Shown: in pieces, positions 9,540 through 19,244 of the stretch
Numbering within the stretch: the first letter of the stretch is position 1
Layout of the letters: every line of letters starts with the position of its first letter
Assembly: GCA_030710605.1 (NCBI GenBank)
Contig: CP092880.1
Coordinates: 27,619,727-27,683,726, forward strand
Origin: Cordylochernes scorpioides
Lineage: Eukaryota > Arthropoda > Arachnida > Pseudoscorpiones > Chernetidae
Direction: 5' to 3'
DNA: 64,000 nucleotides
Made by a program: the position numbers and the translations under genes
Notes under the pieces: generated by a model
Databases searched by the model: none
Seen by the model: only the letters and a program-made list of their open reading frames with translations
Told to the model about the DNA's origin: nothing

Positions 9540-9910
9540 CAGATCTACACTTTAAATACATTTGAAACTCCGCCTTTGCCGGTCCAAAGCCTGCATGAAA
9601 AGGAGGAGGGGGAGCAGTAACAAGCTCGCTAAAACCTGGGCTCAGCTGACCCGGCTGATAGTACCTTGTAAGGGCTCCTGATCCAGGGTAACAGGATGAT
9701 CTGTACTCCATGTTAGGAGCGGCCTCAAATGGCGTCTGTTCCTCATGTCAGAGGCGGCCATTTCTTCTGGAGCTAAGTCGGCCTGCCACAGAGTAGCGCT
9801 CTTGATAACAAAGGCAGATGCATTCTACTTCACTCAGTCATGATGGTTGTCAATTCTACAAGCTAGATTCCCTAATATGATTGAGGGAAGATAAGGAAGA
9901 AGAAGAGAAA
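9540..9910 (+). repeat. Dispersed LINE-derived repeat A, copy 1
   Basis: The core GCCTTTGCCGGTCC...CTGATAGTACC...ATGGTTGTCAA...ATATGATTG and a (GA/GAA)-rich tail recurs at 19,245-19,615, 40,140-40,550, 45,640-45,987 and 57,460-57,800, always on the plus strand. Its 3' microsatellite tail and lack of coding capacity suggest a short, internally deleted non-LTR element or SINE-like derivative. Confidence 0.65.
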
Positions 9911-10925
9911 TGCATTTAAAGAAATAATTGGATGCTCATTTACTGTAGTCGCACCCTCCTTCATTGATGCCACAAATATTCTATTTTAAGTTAATGAAAA
10001 CCCTCCAAATATATAGAGTAACATTTATTTACTCTTTTTCCAAGGGAGTTAATAATTTATATACCGCATGAATGCCAAGTTATAAATAAGGGACTCGGTG
10101 ACATAAGAAGTGACCTGAAAGAAAGACAATTACCTAAATGTTAACTAGACATGGTAAGGGCTCCAGGTGATATCTAGATACATAACACAGAGGGGGTTAG
10201 ATGTATACTATACTATCTCCCTCCGTCATGAATTTCTACACCCCTGACCCCAACCTTCCAATTCCGACAGCTCGCTGTAGAGTTTCTATTGACAACAAAG
10301 TAGAATGCAGTGGACTAGAGACTGAAAACAGCACTGTTGGACACTGCCAACGCTGAAAGCCGGACTTACGTCTACACGCGAGGCCTCCCATCGGAGTTTT
10401 GCGCCAGAGCCAACAGCCTAGTAATCAGTACCTAGTCCTAGGTCAGTGGAGCGAGCAAGCTATCGGAGGGGAAGTTGAGTATCATTCCACGCTATGTGAA
10501 TACACAGGGTTAAAGTAGTAGGGTCCCCACCCCCCTTCCCAGCGTGGAAATGACCAATGACCAAAGCGGGACAGTCTAGGGCGGCTAATCGTCGCAGTGG
10601 CCACCACAGGGATGTAAGCACTAAACACTGACCCACTGTCAATGTCCCAGTACTGTCTAGTCACTATCTAGATCCTGCAACAATGGCATTAGTAGAGCCG
10701 GATCTCAGGGAAGTCACACTGTGGGTCTCTCCATCTGGAACATCTGTTACACACAGCCACCTAGAATTCAGACTTTATGTTCAACAGATTGCTATTGTCA
10801 CCGAGTCCCTTTTTTAATCCTTAGCATTCAAGCGGTTTGTAAGTTTTTTTATTCTACCAGATTCTTATTAATTTGAATTAGAAAAGTTTACACTTCACAA
10901 TAAGAGCTTTCAACTAAGACAAAGA
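9911..10925 (+). repeat. Composite repeat unit B, copy 1
   Basis: From CTCATTTACTGTAGTCGCAC to the TTTACACTTCACAA segment this matches 40,570-41,540 and 57,810-58,790 at high identity, including CTACACGCGAGGCCTCCC (10,370) and the GTGTGGGTCTCTC region (10,718). No long frame survives in all copies. Unlike the other copies it is not followed by the CPYC block: similarity ends near 10,925. Confidence 0.7.
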
Positions 10926-11090
10926 ACTGAATACATTTTTGTTGTTACCATCCAATTAATGGAGCAGCTCTAACAGCAACACAAGACACCAAATTCCTCC
11001 AAGAACCACAAGAAATCTTACAACCTCTAGATTGAATTCGCATTTCTTCAAGGTATATATATGAAACTCGGTCTCAGTGGTACAGCCTGC

Positions 11091-11132
11091 TCCACGCTGA
11101 CGAGCGCCAACAGCGCGAAACGCGTTTGTTGA
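11091..11132 (+). ncRNA. Hammerhead ribozyme motif (Penelope-type), degenerate stem I
   Basis: The core is CTGACGA (11,097-11,103), stem II GCGC-CAACA-GCGC (11,104-11,116), GAAA (11,117-11,120), a minimal stem III ACGCGT and cleavage-site T at 11,126. Stem I pairs TCCACG with TGTTGA imperfectly (one mismatch, one G-U). Minimal type I hammerheads with tiny stem III are known in Penelope-like elements, and a GIY-YIG-tail remnant of such an element lies downstream on the same strand at 11,942. The core fits the CUGANGA/GAAA consensus, but activity may be low. Confidence 0.7.
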
Positions 11133-11940
11133 TGACTCTCCTTGATTTATCAAGAAAATGGGTTGGCCAAATATCAGGGAACAGGTTATATCAATGTTTA
11201 GTTGATTTCTGTTCCACTAGATGGCGCTCTGCTATCTAAAAAGCACATGTGCTTTTGGTCAGGATATGCCTTCTTTATTTTTAATATATGAAACTATATC
11301 AGGGATATCGTTGAAAACATGTAAAATGGTTTTCAATATATCTGTGGATGATATCAAATAGTTAATAATAGATATGTATATAAATTTTAATAGATTCTGT
11401 AGAATGTTTTTTAGTAATAGATAGCCTAGGCTGTAATAAATGGTAAATAGTAATATGCTGTAAATAGCTCTAAATTTCTGTTCTTAACTGTGATGTTCAC
11501 TAATATTCATTATAGGGTAATTAAATCGTTAACTAACTGACAAATACGTTAATAATTTCTATTATAATAACTAAAATCATATTAATAATTACTGTAAAAG
11601 CTCCCAAACTTGTGTATGCATGCAAATATCCAAGACGGATATCGCGTGCTTTGTAAATGATAATAATAAAAAAAAAATATCACCATACTTCATTAAAAGG
11701 TAACTGTATAGGCACAAGTTAATAAGACCAAAGCCAAATAAATAAATAGTTTATGACGTTTCTGTAACAGCGTTGTTACCAACATCAGACAAAAGTACTG
11801 AATCTGTCTGAATATGGTAACATGATTGTAGGATGTTAATAAAGTTAATTAAACAAATTAGAATTAAATATTTACAAAAACACATGTTATATATTTATAA
11901 TTGTATGTAATTCTTCTGTCCTCAAAGCTTATGTCCATAG
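11133..11940 (+). repeat. Penelope-like terminal region and AT-rich debris
   Basis: After the hammerhead comes TTGATTTATCAAGAAAATGG, then CACTAGATGGCGCTCTGC (11,215), a segment also found at 645-790, 42,060-42,195, 59,310-59,445 and inverted at 49,165-49,285. The rest (11,285-11,930) is AT-rich and noncoding. It ends in a fragment that resembles the CPYC-frame repeat (11,905-11,945). Confidence 0.5.
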
Positions 11941-11941
11941 A

Positions 11942-12094
11942 TGTCCAGACTTCAATAATACCAGAATCCTCCATACAAATGCCAAACCTAAAACCCAAAG
12001 ACTCATTCTTGAAGCAATAGAAACCATGAAGCACCCTAAACCATTAAACAAAAGTATACAGTTGCCATCACAGTACGTTCCCCTTCTATCCTAA
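11942..12094 (+). pseudogene. Penelope-like element, GIY-YIG domain C-terminal tail
   Basis: An open stretch reads CPDFNNTRILHTNAKP, then RLILEAIETMKHPKPLNK and ends SIQLPSQYVPLLS with TAA at 12,092. The order of a TRIL strand, an ILEA helix and an LN(K/R) end followed by a short tail is that of the C-terminal half of the GIY-YIG endonuclease of Penelope-like retroelements, and the same arrangement (LLIESFVSHDLNSINRR...ELPSQYHSF) is seen at 50,540-50,830. Everything upstream (RT and the GIY-YIG core) is missing. Confidence 0.6.
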
Positions 12095-12425
12095 AAAAAT
12101 CTTCAAAAGCCATATAAAACAATAGCCATTCCATTTTTGTCTCCACTAAATCCTTTGAACTGTTTATAGTTAATTCTTTATATTTATTCAATTACGTAAA
12201 TTTCTTTTAAGATATTTTTTGTACTATATTATATTTATTCAATTATGTAAATTCCTTTAAGATATTTTTGTACTATATTAGCATAGATCCCTCCTTAAAA
12301 ACGATATATAATCTCTCTCATGCTTGCCTTGTTTGTACACTATAGTTAGCTGAAGAAGGGCTTGCCCGAAAGCTTCCTTAATCGCGTTAATAAAAAGAGT
12401 TGCGGCGATATATGATTCCCTCTTT
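12095..12425 (+). repeat. Penelope-like 3' untranslated end
   Basis: AT-rich DNA with a near-duplicate pair (TTTATATTTATTCAATTACG and TATTTATTCAATTATG, 12,175-12,260) leads to GCTGAAGAAGGGCTTGCCCG then AAAGCTTCC (12,350-12,383) and AATAAAAAGAG. CTGAAGA followed by a GGGC/GCCC hairpin and GAAA is a common 3' motif of such elements and is weakly hammerhead-like. Confidence 0.45.
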
Positions 12426-13518
12426 CTAAATAACATCATTGTTAATAGGGGTGGAACAAATGAAACTATTAACATTTTTAATATATTCAAATTGGTTTAA
12501 ACTAATTATGGAAACATTGGCTCCAGAGTCAATTAGGAAAGGCATCTTTAAAGAATGAATGATTGGGGTTAAAATAATTGCACTTACAGGCGTATGCTGG
12601 TTTAGGGTGCAGGTAGGTTCATTGAGCTTCGGAGGAGTTCTGCTGCCGAAGCTGGCATTACTTGGTTTCTCCCGAGCTCGTCGTTGCTGCGGTCTCGTAG
12701 ACACCTGCAGGCCCAGTCGATCTTTGGGGTTGCTCGACGCTGTGGACCGCAGGTGTAAAGGTCCGAAAAGTCCGCTGGTAGGGCCCTCGCTGCTGACACT
12801 GTGCGTGCCAGTGTTGTCCGCCACAGTAACGGCAAGGATATGGTGGGGTCTTGTCCACGGTGGTAGAAGGTGCTCTGCTCTGGCGCGGTGATCGTTGTTG
12901 GGCAGCTTTAGTGCTGGTGTTATCCCCTTCGTAGGTCAGCTGTCGGGCTAAGCACAACCATTCTTCTGGTCCCGAGGGTTGTGCCATCTTTAAAAGGTTG
13001 CCATAGTTACGTGGCACACCGTTGGATAGTGCTTGCACGATGGCACTCTTAGGGAGGTTAATCGCCAATCCTATTCGGACCTTGTTCTTGTAGTAGGTCT
13101 CGATCTCGGCCATCGATGTGCATTTAAGTTCATAGAACTCTTGAAGAGTGAAGCTAGGGCGTCGGGGATAGACGGCGCAGAGTGACTACTTGACCTCTTC
13201 ATAAGTCTTATTGAGTAGAGCTAAGTCTTGTGCAATTTTGCGAGGTTCGCCTCTGAGTGATGATAGAGCCTTTCGAGCTTGGCGTGCTGGCTCTAAGTTG
13301 TGAAAGTTCGGCTGAGACTCAAGTTGTGAGAAGAAGTGTGCGGCAGGTTCATCTCCGTCGAAGGTGATTGCTTCTTCTGACTCACAGTTTAAAAGTTGGT
13401 CGAGACAGAGGGTGAGAGTTCGAAGGGAAGCGGCTACAGTAGAGTCGGTCGTTGGTTCTTGTGGAACTTGGTTGTGGGTTTGTTCGATCATCGTGGTGTT
13501 GCTTCTTGTTTTCTTCAT
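12426..13518 (-). pseudogene. gag: Gypsy gag-protease remnant
   Basis: The minus strand from ATG 13,518 encodes a gag head (MKKTRSNTTMIEQ...), then AITFDGDEPAAHFFSQLE, a matrix/capsid-like region with LSSLRGEP, and after frame changes MAEIETYYKNKVRIGL and EEWLCLARQL, a zinc knuckle CRYCGGQHWHAQC (about 12,830; one residue shorter than CX2CX4HX4C) and the protease FLIDSGANVSII (about 12,520-12,550). At least three frameshifts or stops are needed. Homology stops near 12,426, so RT to integrase are gone. It is a different Gypsy family from the one at 5.7-9 kb by gag sequence. Confidence 0.75.
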
Positions 13519-13881
13519 GCTCTGGTATATGAGGGATTTGTTTCCCGGTCAGGTCTTATCCTGTCGACTTTCAATGTGGCAATATAGTGGTAATAATGTG
13601 GTGAGGCGAGAAATAATCACACGACGAGTTGGTAGAGCAATAACCCAGGCAGCCAGCCGAGAGAGAGAGAGAGAGGGAGCGAGGTTCTATGCGCTGAACG
13701 GCCGTTTGTCGTGTGTGTTCACCCCCCGGCTATCTATCCCCAGGTGTTGACGGGCGGGCCCCTTTTGCCCCCCCCCCCTTTGGAATGTCGTGATGTCTAA
13801 AGTGTCTCGTTTTAGCTGCCCATCTCTCTCTCGTTGACTGTAGGTTTGTTTTATTAATCCTGGAAGAGCATATATTATGAC

Positions 13882-13914
<33 letters not shown>

Positions 13915-13960
13915 TTTCTCCAGGTGATTATAGGGTCTCAAGCCCTATGCCAGTAATTAT
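13519..13960 (-). repeat. Gypsy leader/LTR-like region with GA and TA microsatellites
   Basis: Upstream of the gag remnant the DNA holds (GA)n runs at 13,660-13,675 and 13,901-13,914, (TA)n at 13,882-13,900, a C9-T3 tract near 13,771 and, on the minus strand, AATAAAAC (about 13,855). The position suits an LTR plus leader, but the matching LTR is absent and the ends cannot be fixed. Confidence 0.35.
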
Positions 13961-14280
13961 GTGTGGTGCTTATTGTCTTATATAAGGAGTAATTGGGTGC
14001 TTGGTTTCCTGTTGATGGGAACATCTGAGATACACAAAGGTAGGACTTTGCCTCATTGCCTGTTAATATTCAGCTGGGTTTAGTAGGAAAGTCTCCATGT
14101 CTAGGATACCAGGAATGCAAGACTCCAGATATACTGTCCTGCCCAGGGTCACCTCCCCGCCATACTGAGGCAGTTAACAGGACTTGGGGAGTAATTATGG
14201 CTTAATGCCTTAATACTAGCATTGCTACAGTTTTGATGTAGCAGTACTATGATGTTAACCTACAAATAACTTGCTATATA
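13961..14280. other. No feature recognised
   Basis: About 320 bp of moderate GC with no frame, repeat partner or terminal repeat that I can see, apart from directly abutting the MITE at 14,281. Confidence 0.5.
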
Positions 14281-14455
14281 CAGTATAACCTTCCTTTAGC
14301 GGACACCCTGCTAGCGGACACCTCTCTATAAATGACAATTTTCATTTACAAAATTACCATTTTCACTATTTAGAAACTTTCCAGTAAGAGGACACCTCTC
14401 CCTAAAAGACACTTTGGCTTTACAATTATGTATCCTTTACAGGGAGGTTCTACTG
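14281..14455. mobile_element. Pogo/Tigger-like MITE
   Basis: This 175-bp element has inverted termini CAGTATAACCTTCC and GGGAGGTTCTACTG, the CAGTAGAACCTCCC type typical of pogo/Tigger members of the Tc1-mariner superfamily, and is flanked by TA on both sides (14,279-14,280 and 14,456-14,457). The interior contains GCGGACACC repeats and no frame. Confidence 0.85.
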
Positions 14456-14683
14456 TATAGGAGAGAGAGAGAAGCGTGTCAAGCTTATTTAATATACAAC
14501 CAAAGGGATTTTTTTTTCATCCTGTTGAATAAAAATCCATGTTAAATTATGGTTGGTCAAATGCTTCAAGTAATCCATCTTATAAGTTGCCAAATTCAAT
14601 GATTATCATGGGGGGTTCAAATCTATAAATTCATTATAACATTCATCATAGTCTTCTTTATATATATATATATTAAGAAAAAG

Positions 14684-15046
14684 GCTTCTTCTTATCGAGC
14701 AACTGAAAGTTGCAGATGGCTTGCGCCATCTATCGGAATAAATATCAACTATTCTCGTTGATTTTTAATTATTCCAGAATTGGCCAAATTCCCATTCTTG
14801 ATTAATCAAGAAAAGCTAACCACGGACGCGTTTCGGGCTGTTGGCCCTCATCAGCGTGGTGCAAGCTGTACCTCAACGACCAAAAAATTGGTCATTAAGG
14901 CATCCTGAAAAATCATGAAACGGGTAGTTAAGGCCAGATTTGCGTGAGAACGCTACACAATGTGAAAAAATAGTACAAATGTAATATTATACTGGGATAA
15001 GGTGCATAAATTAAGAAAAAGGCTTCTTCTTATCGAGCAACTACCC
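14684..15046 (-). repeat. Penelope-like terminal repeat pair
   Basis: A 27-bp segment AAAGGCTTCTTCTTATCGAG... occurs at 14,684-14,712 and 15,017-15,045, bracketing a hammerhead (14,819-14,860) and the palindrome TTGATTAATCAAG (14,798). The pairing of direct repeats around a ribozyme is what the partly tandem terminal repeats of Penelope-like elements look like. Confidence 0.55.
14819..14860 (-). ncRNA. Hammerhead ribozyme, complete core and all three stems
   Basis: On the minus strand, reading from 14,860: stem I strand ACCACG, core CTGATGA (14,854-14,848), stem II GGGC-CAACA-GCCC (14,847-14,835), GAAA (14,834-14,831), minimal stem III ACGCGT, cleavage-site C at 14,825, and stem I return strand CGTGGT (14,824-14,819). 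Every core base of the hammerhead consensus is present and stem I pairs perfectly over six bases. The tiny stem III is the form reported for Penelope-like elements, which may work as dimers. Predicted self-cleavage is 3' of the C in GUC. Confidence 0.85.
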
Positions 15047-15224
15047 GTTTCATGAGCGTGGTTATAAAAACAACAAAAATTTAGATCCATTTTGGCGTTG
15101 TTATAGTACGGTTCAAACTGTAGTTAATATTGAGCAAATTGGAGAGAGGCCTAGAAAAATGATACAAAAAGCTGTGTCCATAGTTTTTTTTGAATATTAT
15201 TTCTAAGAACTTGTTAATATTATT
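15047..15224. other. No feature recognised
   Basis: Noncoding DNA between the Penelope-like repeat and the SINE. The poly-T run at 15,184-15,191 is the only visible structure. Confidence 0.4.
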
Positions 15225-15512
15225 GCTTATCCCTAGTACACGTGGTACAGGCCATTATAATCATGGTGGTAAGAAGTAGGCGACTGCTTTTACTGTAAGG
15301 GCACCACATGTCTACACATGTGAAAATCAGTTAGACTTTTGCACTTACAAATGTTCCAGAGCCCCATTTGATTATTTGCACTCGCTGTTGGGGTTGGACT
15401 TTTGCAAGAATCAGGGGATATTGGAGCATTTTTTTTTAAATCAGAAATGCGGGAATCAAACCCGGTCGTAGCGGTTGAAAACCAACAGTTTAGACCATTT
15501 TTATATTATAAA
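15225..15512 (-). repeat. tRNA-derived SINE family D, copy 1
   Basis: On the minus strand a tRNA-like head (about 15,510-15,445) has an A-box-like TGGTCTAAACTG and a B box GGTTTGATTCC. It is followed by a body with GCAAAAGTCCAACCCC, CACATGTGTAGACATGTGG and ending CATGGCCTGTACCACG near 15,230. The same order is present at 22,655-22,950 and 45,128-45,345 (minus) and, without the head, at 17,675-17,915 and 53,570-53,812 (plus). Confidence 0.75.
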
Positions 15513-15600
15513 ATGAAATGGTTAATATGTTAGGTACAAATGGCTGATATTCCCATCGCTGATATGCAATCCAAAATGTTTCCAATATTGAGGTCACTAC

Positions 15601-16150
15601 TTAACTAATTCCTATTTGAGTGATTTTGTTGAGGATAGGACGATGATAGGAGAAATATGAAATGAAAGGAAGTGTTTCTGCTGTAATGTGTCTTGCGAAA
15701 GTCAAGTCGATAGTTGTTCCTTTTAACGTAGTTGACTTAGAAACGTTTGATACGCAATCAAGATTATACGTATTTTTCATGAATTTAAGAAACGAGTTGT
15801 CAGGCTTTACGTTTTTGTTAAAATCACCACACAGAAGAATCGGTGTACTAGAATCAACTTGCACGAACGGTGGCACGTACTGGCTGTTGTGAATGTACGG
15901 ACCAAGTCCTTGCCATAGTAACATTCCAATATCCTGCATACTAGCTCCTGGATGAATATATACAACACCGAGTATAAACTTGAAGCTAGTATTAGCGGCG
16001 AAGCAAGTAACTTCAGTCATGCACATGTCACCCTTGGTTTTAATGACACGAGTTACGTCTGTAATCGCAACTTGGAACACTTCCGCCGTAGATGTCGATG
16101 ATAATTTACGATAGATCGCCACTCCACCAGCCGCGTTGGTATTTGAAAAT
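15601..16150 (-). pseudogene. Endonuclease/exonuclease/phosphatase domain, Helitron/Helentron type
   Basis: The frame ends with TAA at 15,601 and stays open upstream past the first ATG (16,122) to about 16,150 (NTNAAGGVAIYRK). Motifs of the EEP fold are clear: GVVYIHPGAS, the metal-binding ILLCGDFNKNVK (about 15,835), TTLKGTTIDLTFARH (about 15,690-15,735) and the C-terminal SYFSYHRPIL with the catalytic-site His (about 15,640). About 180 residues are present and the N-terminal strand with the catalytic Glu is missing. Domains of this subtype are fused to the C-terminus of Rep-helicase proteins in some arthropod Helitron-like elements. No helicase is seen here, so a fragment is inferred. Confidence 0.7.
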
Positions 16151-16620
16151 CAAAACACTTATTCAGATCGAAGGTTCAAATTTTTGCTAAATAAATTTGA
16201 AATTAAATAAAATTTGTAATTGTAAATGATGAAGTTGAAAATTAAAACATTTACTTAAATTAGATGTTAAAATTCTTGCTCAACACAGTTTAAATAAAGT
16301 TTTCTTATATCTGCCACTTTTTCTTAATATTTGTAATTTTAAAGAATCAATTCGAAAATCAAAACATTTATTCAGATCGAAGGTTCAAATTTTTGCTAAA
16401 TAAATTTGAAACTATTTAAAATTTGTAAAATAATAATTAATCAATTAATTAATTTTAAACTAATAATTTACTTAACACTATCAACATTTATCAATAGTAT
16501 GACATAACCTATAAACTCAGTTTCTCAACTTTTGTGTCAATCTAAAAATTAATCAATCAATCATAGTTTACGATAATGAAATATCAGTGTACAATTATTT
16601 ACCTTTATTGTTGTAGTTGT
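16151..16620. repeat. AT-rich direct repeats
   Basis: A segment with TTCAGATCGAAGGTTCAAAT and TTTGCTAAATAAATTTGAAA occurs at about 16,145-16,195 and again at 16,355-16,420, about 213 bp apart. The rest is AT-rich and noncoding. It may be a subterminal repeat of the element that carried the EEP domain. Confidence 0.5.
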
Positions 16621-16910
16621 TGTAAATGACGAATCTAAGCACTCCACATTTTCACTACAGACACAGCTGACGATACTTTAACCACACGTGTGAACTTGTA
16701 TTATGACGCTTTCTTGTTTTTCCAACGCCAAGAACGTTCGAGAAAGACAAAGACAGAGACAAGCATGCGCCGATTCAATGCGCCTAATTCTCTAGCGCTG
16801 CGCGCGCAGCTGCGCGCGCACACTCTCGTTCGGTGACTCATCGTAACGTTACCGGGCGTTACACTTTTTCATAAGTGACTCCCAGCCGCAACCTAATTTA
16901 AGACGTTGTC
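16621..16910. other. CpG-rich island with palindromes
   Basis: An abrupt GC/CpG-rich patch holds a perfect palindrome TGCGCGCGCAGCTGCGCGCG (about 16,799-16,820) and a hairpin GTAACG-TTACCGG-GCGTTAC (16,842-16,862). It contrasts with AT-rich flanks. It could be a transposon end or promoter, but I cannot tell which. Confidence 0.4.
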
Positions 16911-17375
16911 ACGTCAAAATATGGATCCTTCAGTTGGTGATAAAATTTCCACAAAAAATTACCTTTTGAACCAACCTTTTAAAAAGCAAAGAACTTTTAC
17001 TCTTTGTTTGTCTATTAGAAAATATTACAAAGTATGTAAAAATTACAAGGTAACAAGACCTAATCCAAATAAATTAATGTAGTGTGTGACGTTTCAGTAA
17101 CAGAGCTGTCATCATCATCAAACAAAAGAATAAATGAGAAAAAATATCGCAGCACGTTCTTAAATAGTACTGTTATCAAGTATGTAACCAAGATAGCAAA
17201 TAAGAAGAAAATAGTTTTCTGATACATTTTATAACAGTTTATTAAAGAAGTCTATTTAAGAACATGCTGTGATTTAAAAAAAAAATATTTTGTCTGATGA
17301 TGGTAATAACGTTGTTGCCGAAATGTTACACACTATTAATTTATTTGGATTAGGTACTATTGGCCATTGGACATG
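16910..17375. mobile_element. Foldback MITE family C, full copy
   Basis: Arms of about 115 bp (17,048-17,165 and 17,250-17,366) are inverted copies: CCTAATCCAAATAAATTAAT with GTGTGTGACGTTTC on the left, and its complement on the right, with GCAGCACGTTCTTAAATAG / CTATTTAAGAACATGCTG nearest the loop. A 130-bp left extension (from AAATATGGATCCTTCAGTT) is shared with 46,203-46,445. No coding sequence. Related copies are at 22,985-23,150, 45,563-46,090 and 49,358-50,008. Confidence 0.75.
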
Positions 17376-17674
17376 CGTTGGACCAAGAGGCTGTTGTTGG
17401 GTGCTGCGCTGCCTGGAGTATAGGAGCTCCATCTATTATTTCTTCCTGTGGTGAATCTGTATAAGACCAGTGGTCTTAATAAAGCTTTGTGTGTGTGTGG
17501 ATTTGGTCTTATTACCTTTGTAGTTCGAATCTATAATCCAAATTGTACCTCTCAAAGAGTCTATGATAGTTTTCTTTCAATTAGTGTTCAAATAAGAAGA
17601 TTGAATGACTTCACATATTATAAACAATACATGAGTCTATTCACACAATGATGAAATAGGAAAGTTATTTTATT
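17376..17674. other. MITE-like flank, partly shared with 53,245-53,337
   Basis: The second half (about 17,555-17,660, ATGACTTCACATATTATAAA) matches 53,245-53,337. It includes AATCTATAATCCAAATTGTA, which also ends family C copies. No frame is supported. Confidence 0.45.
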
Positions 17675-17915
17675 TTGGTGCAATGTATCAATTGCTCAAT
17701 GCTCAATAGCAATGCTTCAATGGCCCCCAATTCTCGCAAAAGTCCAACCCCACCAGCGAATGCAAGTAACTAAACAGGGCTCTGGCACATTTGTAAGTGC
17801 AAAGTCGAACTGCTTTTCACATGTGTAGAAATATGGTGCACTTATAGTAAAAGCATTCGCCTACTTCTACCCACCATGATTATCATGGCCTGTACCACGT
17901 GTACTAGGGATAAGC
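17675..17915 (+). repeat. SINE family D, copy 2 (reverse orientation)
   Basis: The SINE body is in plus orientation: GCAAAAGTCCAACCCCACC, CTGCTTTTCACATGTGTAG, CTACTTCTACCCACCATG, ATTATCATGGCCTGTACCAC. The tRNA-like head is missing. Confidence 0.65.
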
Positions 17916-18336
17916 AAAAAATAATGGATTGTAGTTGAAAATACCAAATTTCTATATTTGCTATCCAATAAAAGTGTTAGTTATTTGATCAAGGCATCCT
18001 TCAAAATTTTAAGTTGAAATAGAGACAGAATAAAATTTATACAAAGATTCTCTTTAACTGCTCAAAACATTTTTAGTGATTTTTAAAGAGCCTTGTAAAG
18101 ATAATAAAAAGTATTATGTGTATAACTATTAGATTGCATATAACAAATGAAAACATTAAGACTCGAAGGCTTCTTTTCACAAATAAATCAAACTTCTACT
18201 GTCCTTACTGCGATGAAATAATATTGGGAAGGCTTGGCTCATCAGTGGTGAACTCTCCCAATATATTCTGCTGTCCTAAAAGTTTATGTCCATAGTTTAC
18301 TTAAATACCATTTCTAAGATTTCACCCTTCAGTCTT
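17916..18336. other. AT-rich DNA with a CPYC-frame fragment
   Basis: The first part shows nothing. At 18,185-18,300 the plus strand reads FYCPYCDEI and LGRLGSSVVNSP, a diverged copy of the small frame at 1-276. Confidence 0.4.
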
Positions 18337-18835
18337 TTTTTTTGCTTATCCCTAGTACACGTGGTACAGGCCATGATGATCAACAACGACAAAAAGCCTT
18401 TATTTAGGGTCACTGACCCTATACAGGATTCACCAGAGGTATGCATAAGAACAAAGCAGTGAGACAAAGGAAACAACGATATAGACAGAAGAAAAAGAAA
18501 AAAAAAAGAGAAGAAGAAAAAAAATAATAAAGAGAAAGAGGGAAGCAAGAAAACAACACAAAAAGAGTAGCAGTAAGAAAGTGAGGAGTGAGTGTCACTT
18601 GGCCTTCTGAGATATGGACTTGTGGAAACCATAAAACGCCGTAGCAATATACTTATTCTGGGTCATATTGTCAATTATTGATGGAAGTGAAGCACAGAGT
18701 TGCCCAGTTTTGAGCATAAGGGTTCTTCTTTCAGAGCATAGCAATCAAAAATGGGCCATGATAATCATGGTGGGTAGTTAGCGACTGCTTTTAATGTAAG
18801 CGCACCACATGTCTACACATGTGAAAAGCAGACCC
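18337..18835. repeat. SINE D pieces around a purine-rich tract
   Basis: The SINE D end (CCCTAGTACACGTGGTACAG, 18,350) and body (CATGATAATCATGGTGGGTA, 18,757-18,835) flank a 350-bp insert with a 100-bp A/G-rich tract (18,480-18,560). The minus-strand frame across the tract is a low-complexity artefact. Confidence 0.5.
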
Positions 18836-19020
18836 TTCAGTCTAGCATATATAAGCAGAATGATCCAATACAGTATTAGAGCTCTAAGAGAAGCGTAGAT
18901 TAAATTGGCGAAACCGCTGGGAGGGTTCACCACTGATGAGCCAAGCCCTCCTAATATATTTTTTCACTGCAGTAAGGACAGTATAAGTTTGATTTATTTG
19001 TGAAAATAAACATTCGCATC
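18836..19020 (-). repeat. CPYC-frame repeat fragment
   Basis: The minus strand reads LYCPYCSEKI and GLAHQW with stops. The nucleotide segments AAACCGCTGGGAGGGTTCAC and CACTGATGAGCCAAGCCCTC match 41,665-41,710 and 58,915-58,950. Confidence 0.55.
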
Positions 19021-19244
19021 TTGATGTTTTCATTTGTTATATATTTAGTTGGCACGTTGTTGCTTTGTAATGGATTGTATATTTTTCATTTGACAAAACC
19101 AATATTTTAATAATATAGAATGTTTGAAGTGAGGAAGTTGTAAAAATAATTTACTTCATTTTTTTGATAAATCTTATTTGATGCAAAGGTTTGAATGGTC
19201 TGATATTTAAAACATGTAGAGCATATCAATAATGAAAATTTGGA
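19021..19244. other. AT-rich, no feature seen
   Basis: About 220 bp of AT-rich DNA without a frame or recognised repeat. Confidence 0.5.

Noticed and set aside
10460..10664. 60-codon frames in unit B, also seen at 58,347
   Set aside because: They differ in length and phase between copies because of indels, so they are not conserved as protein.
12559..12891. Plus-strand frames opposite the Gypsy gag-protease
   Set aside because: They are antisense to the zinc knuckle and protease reading, which carry clear motifs.
18297..18647. 116-codon minus-strand frame rich in Phe/Ser/Leu
   Set aside because: It is the translation of a pyrimidine-rich tract (FFFFFSFFFLFLL) and has no motif.
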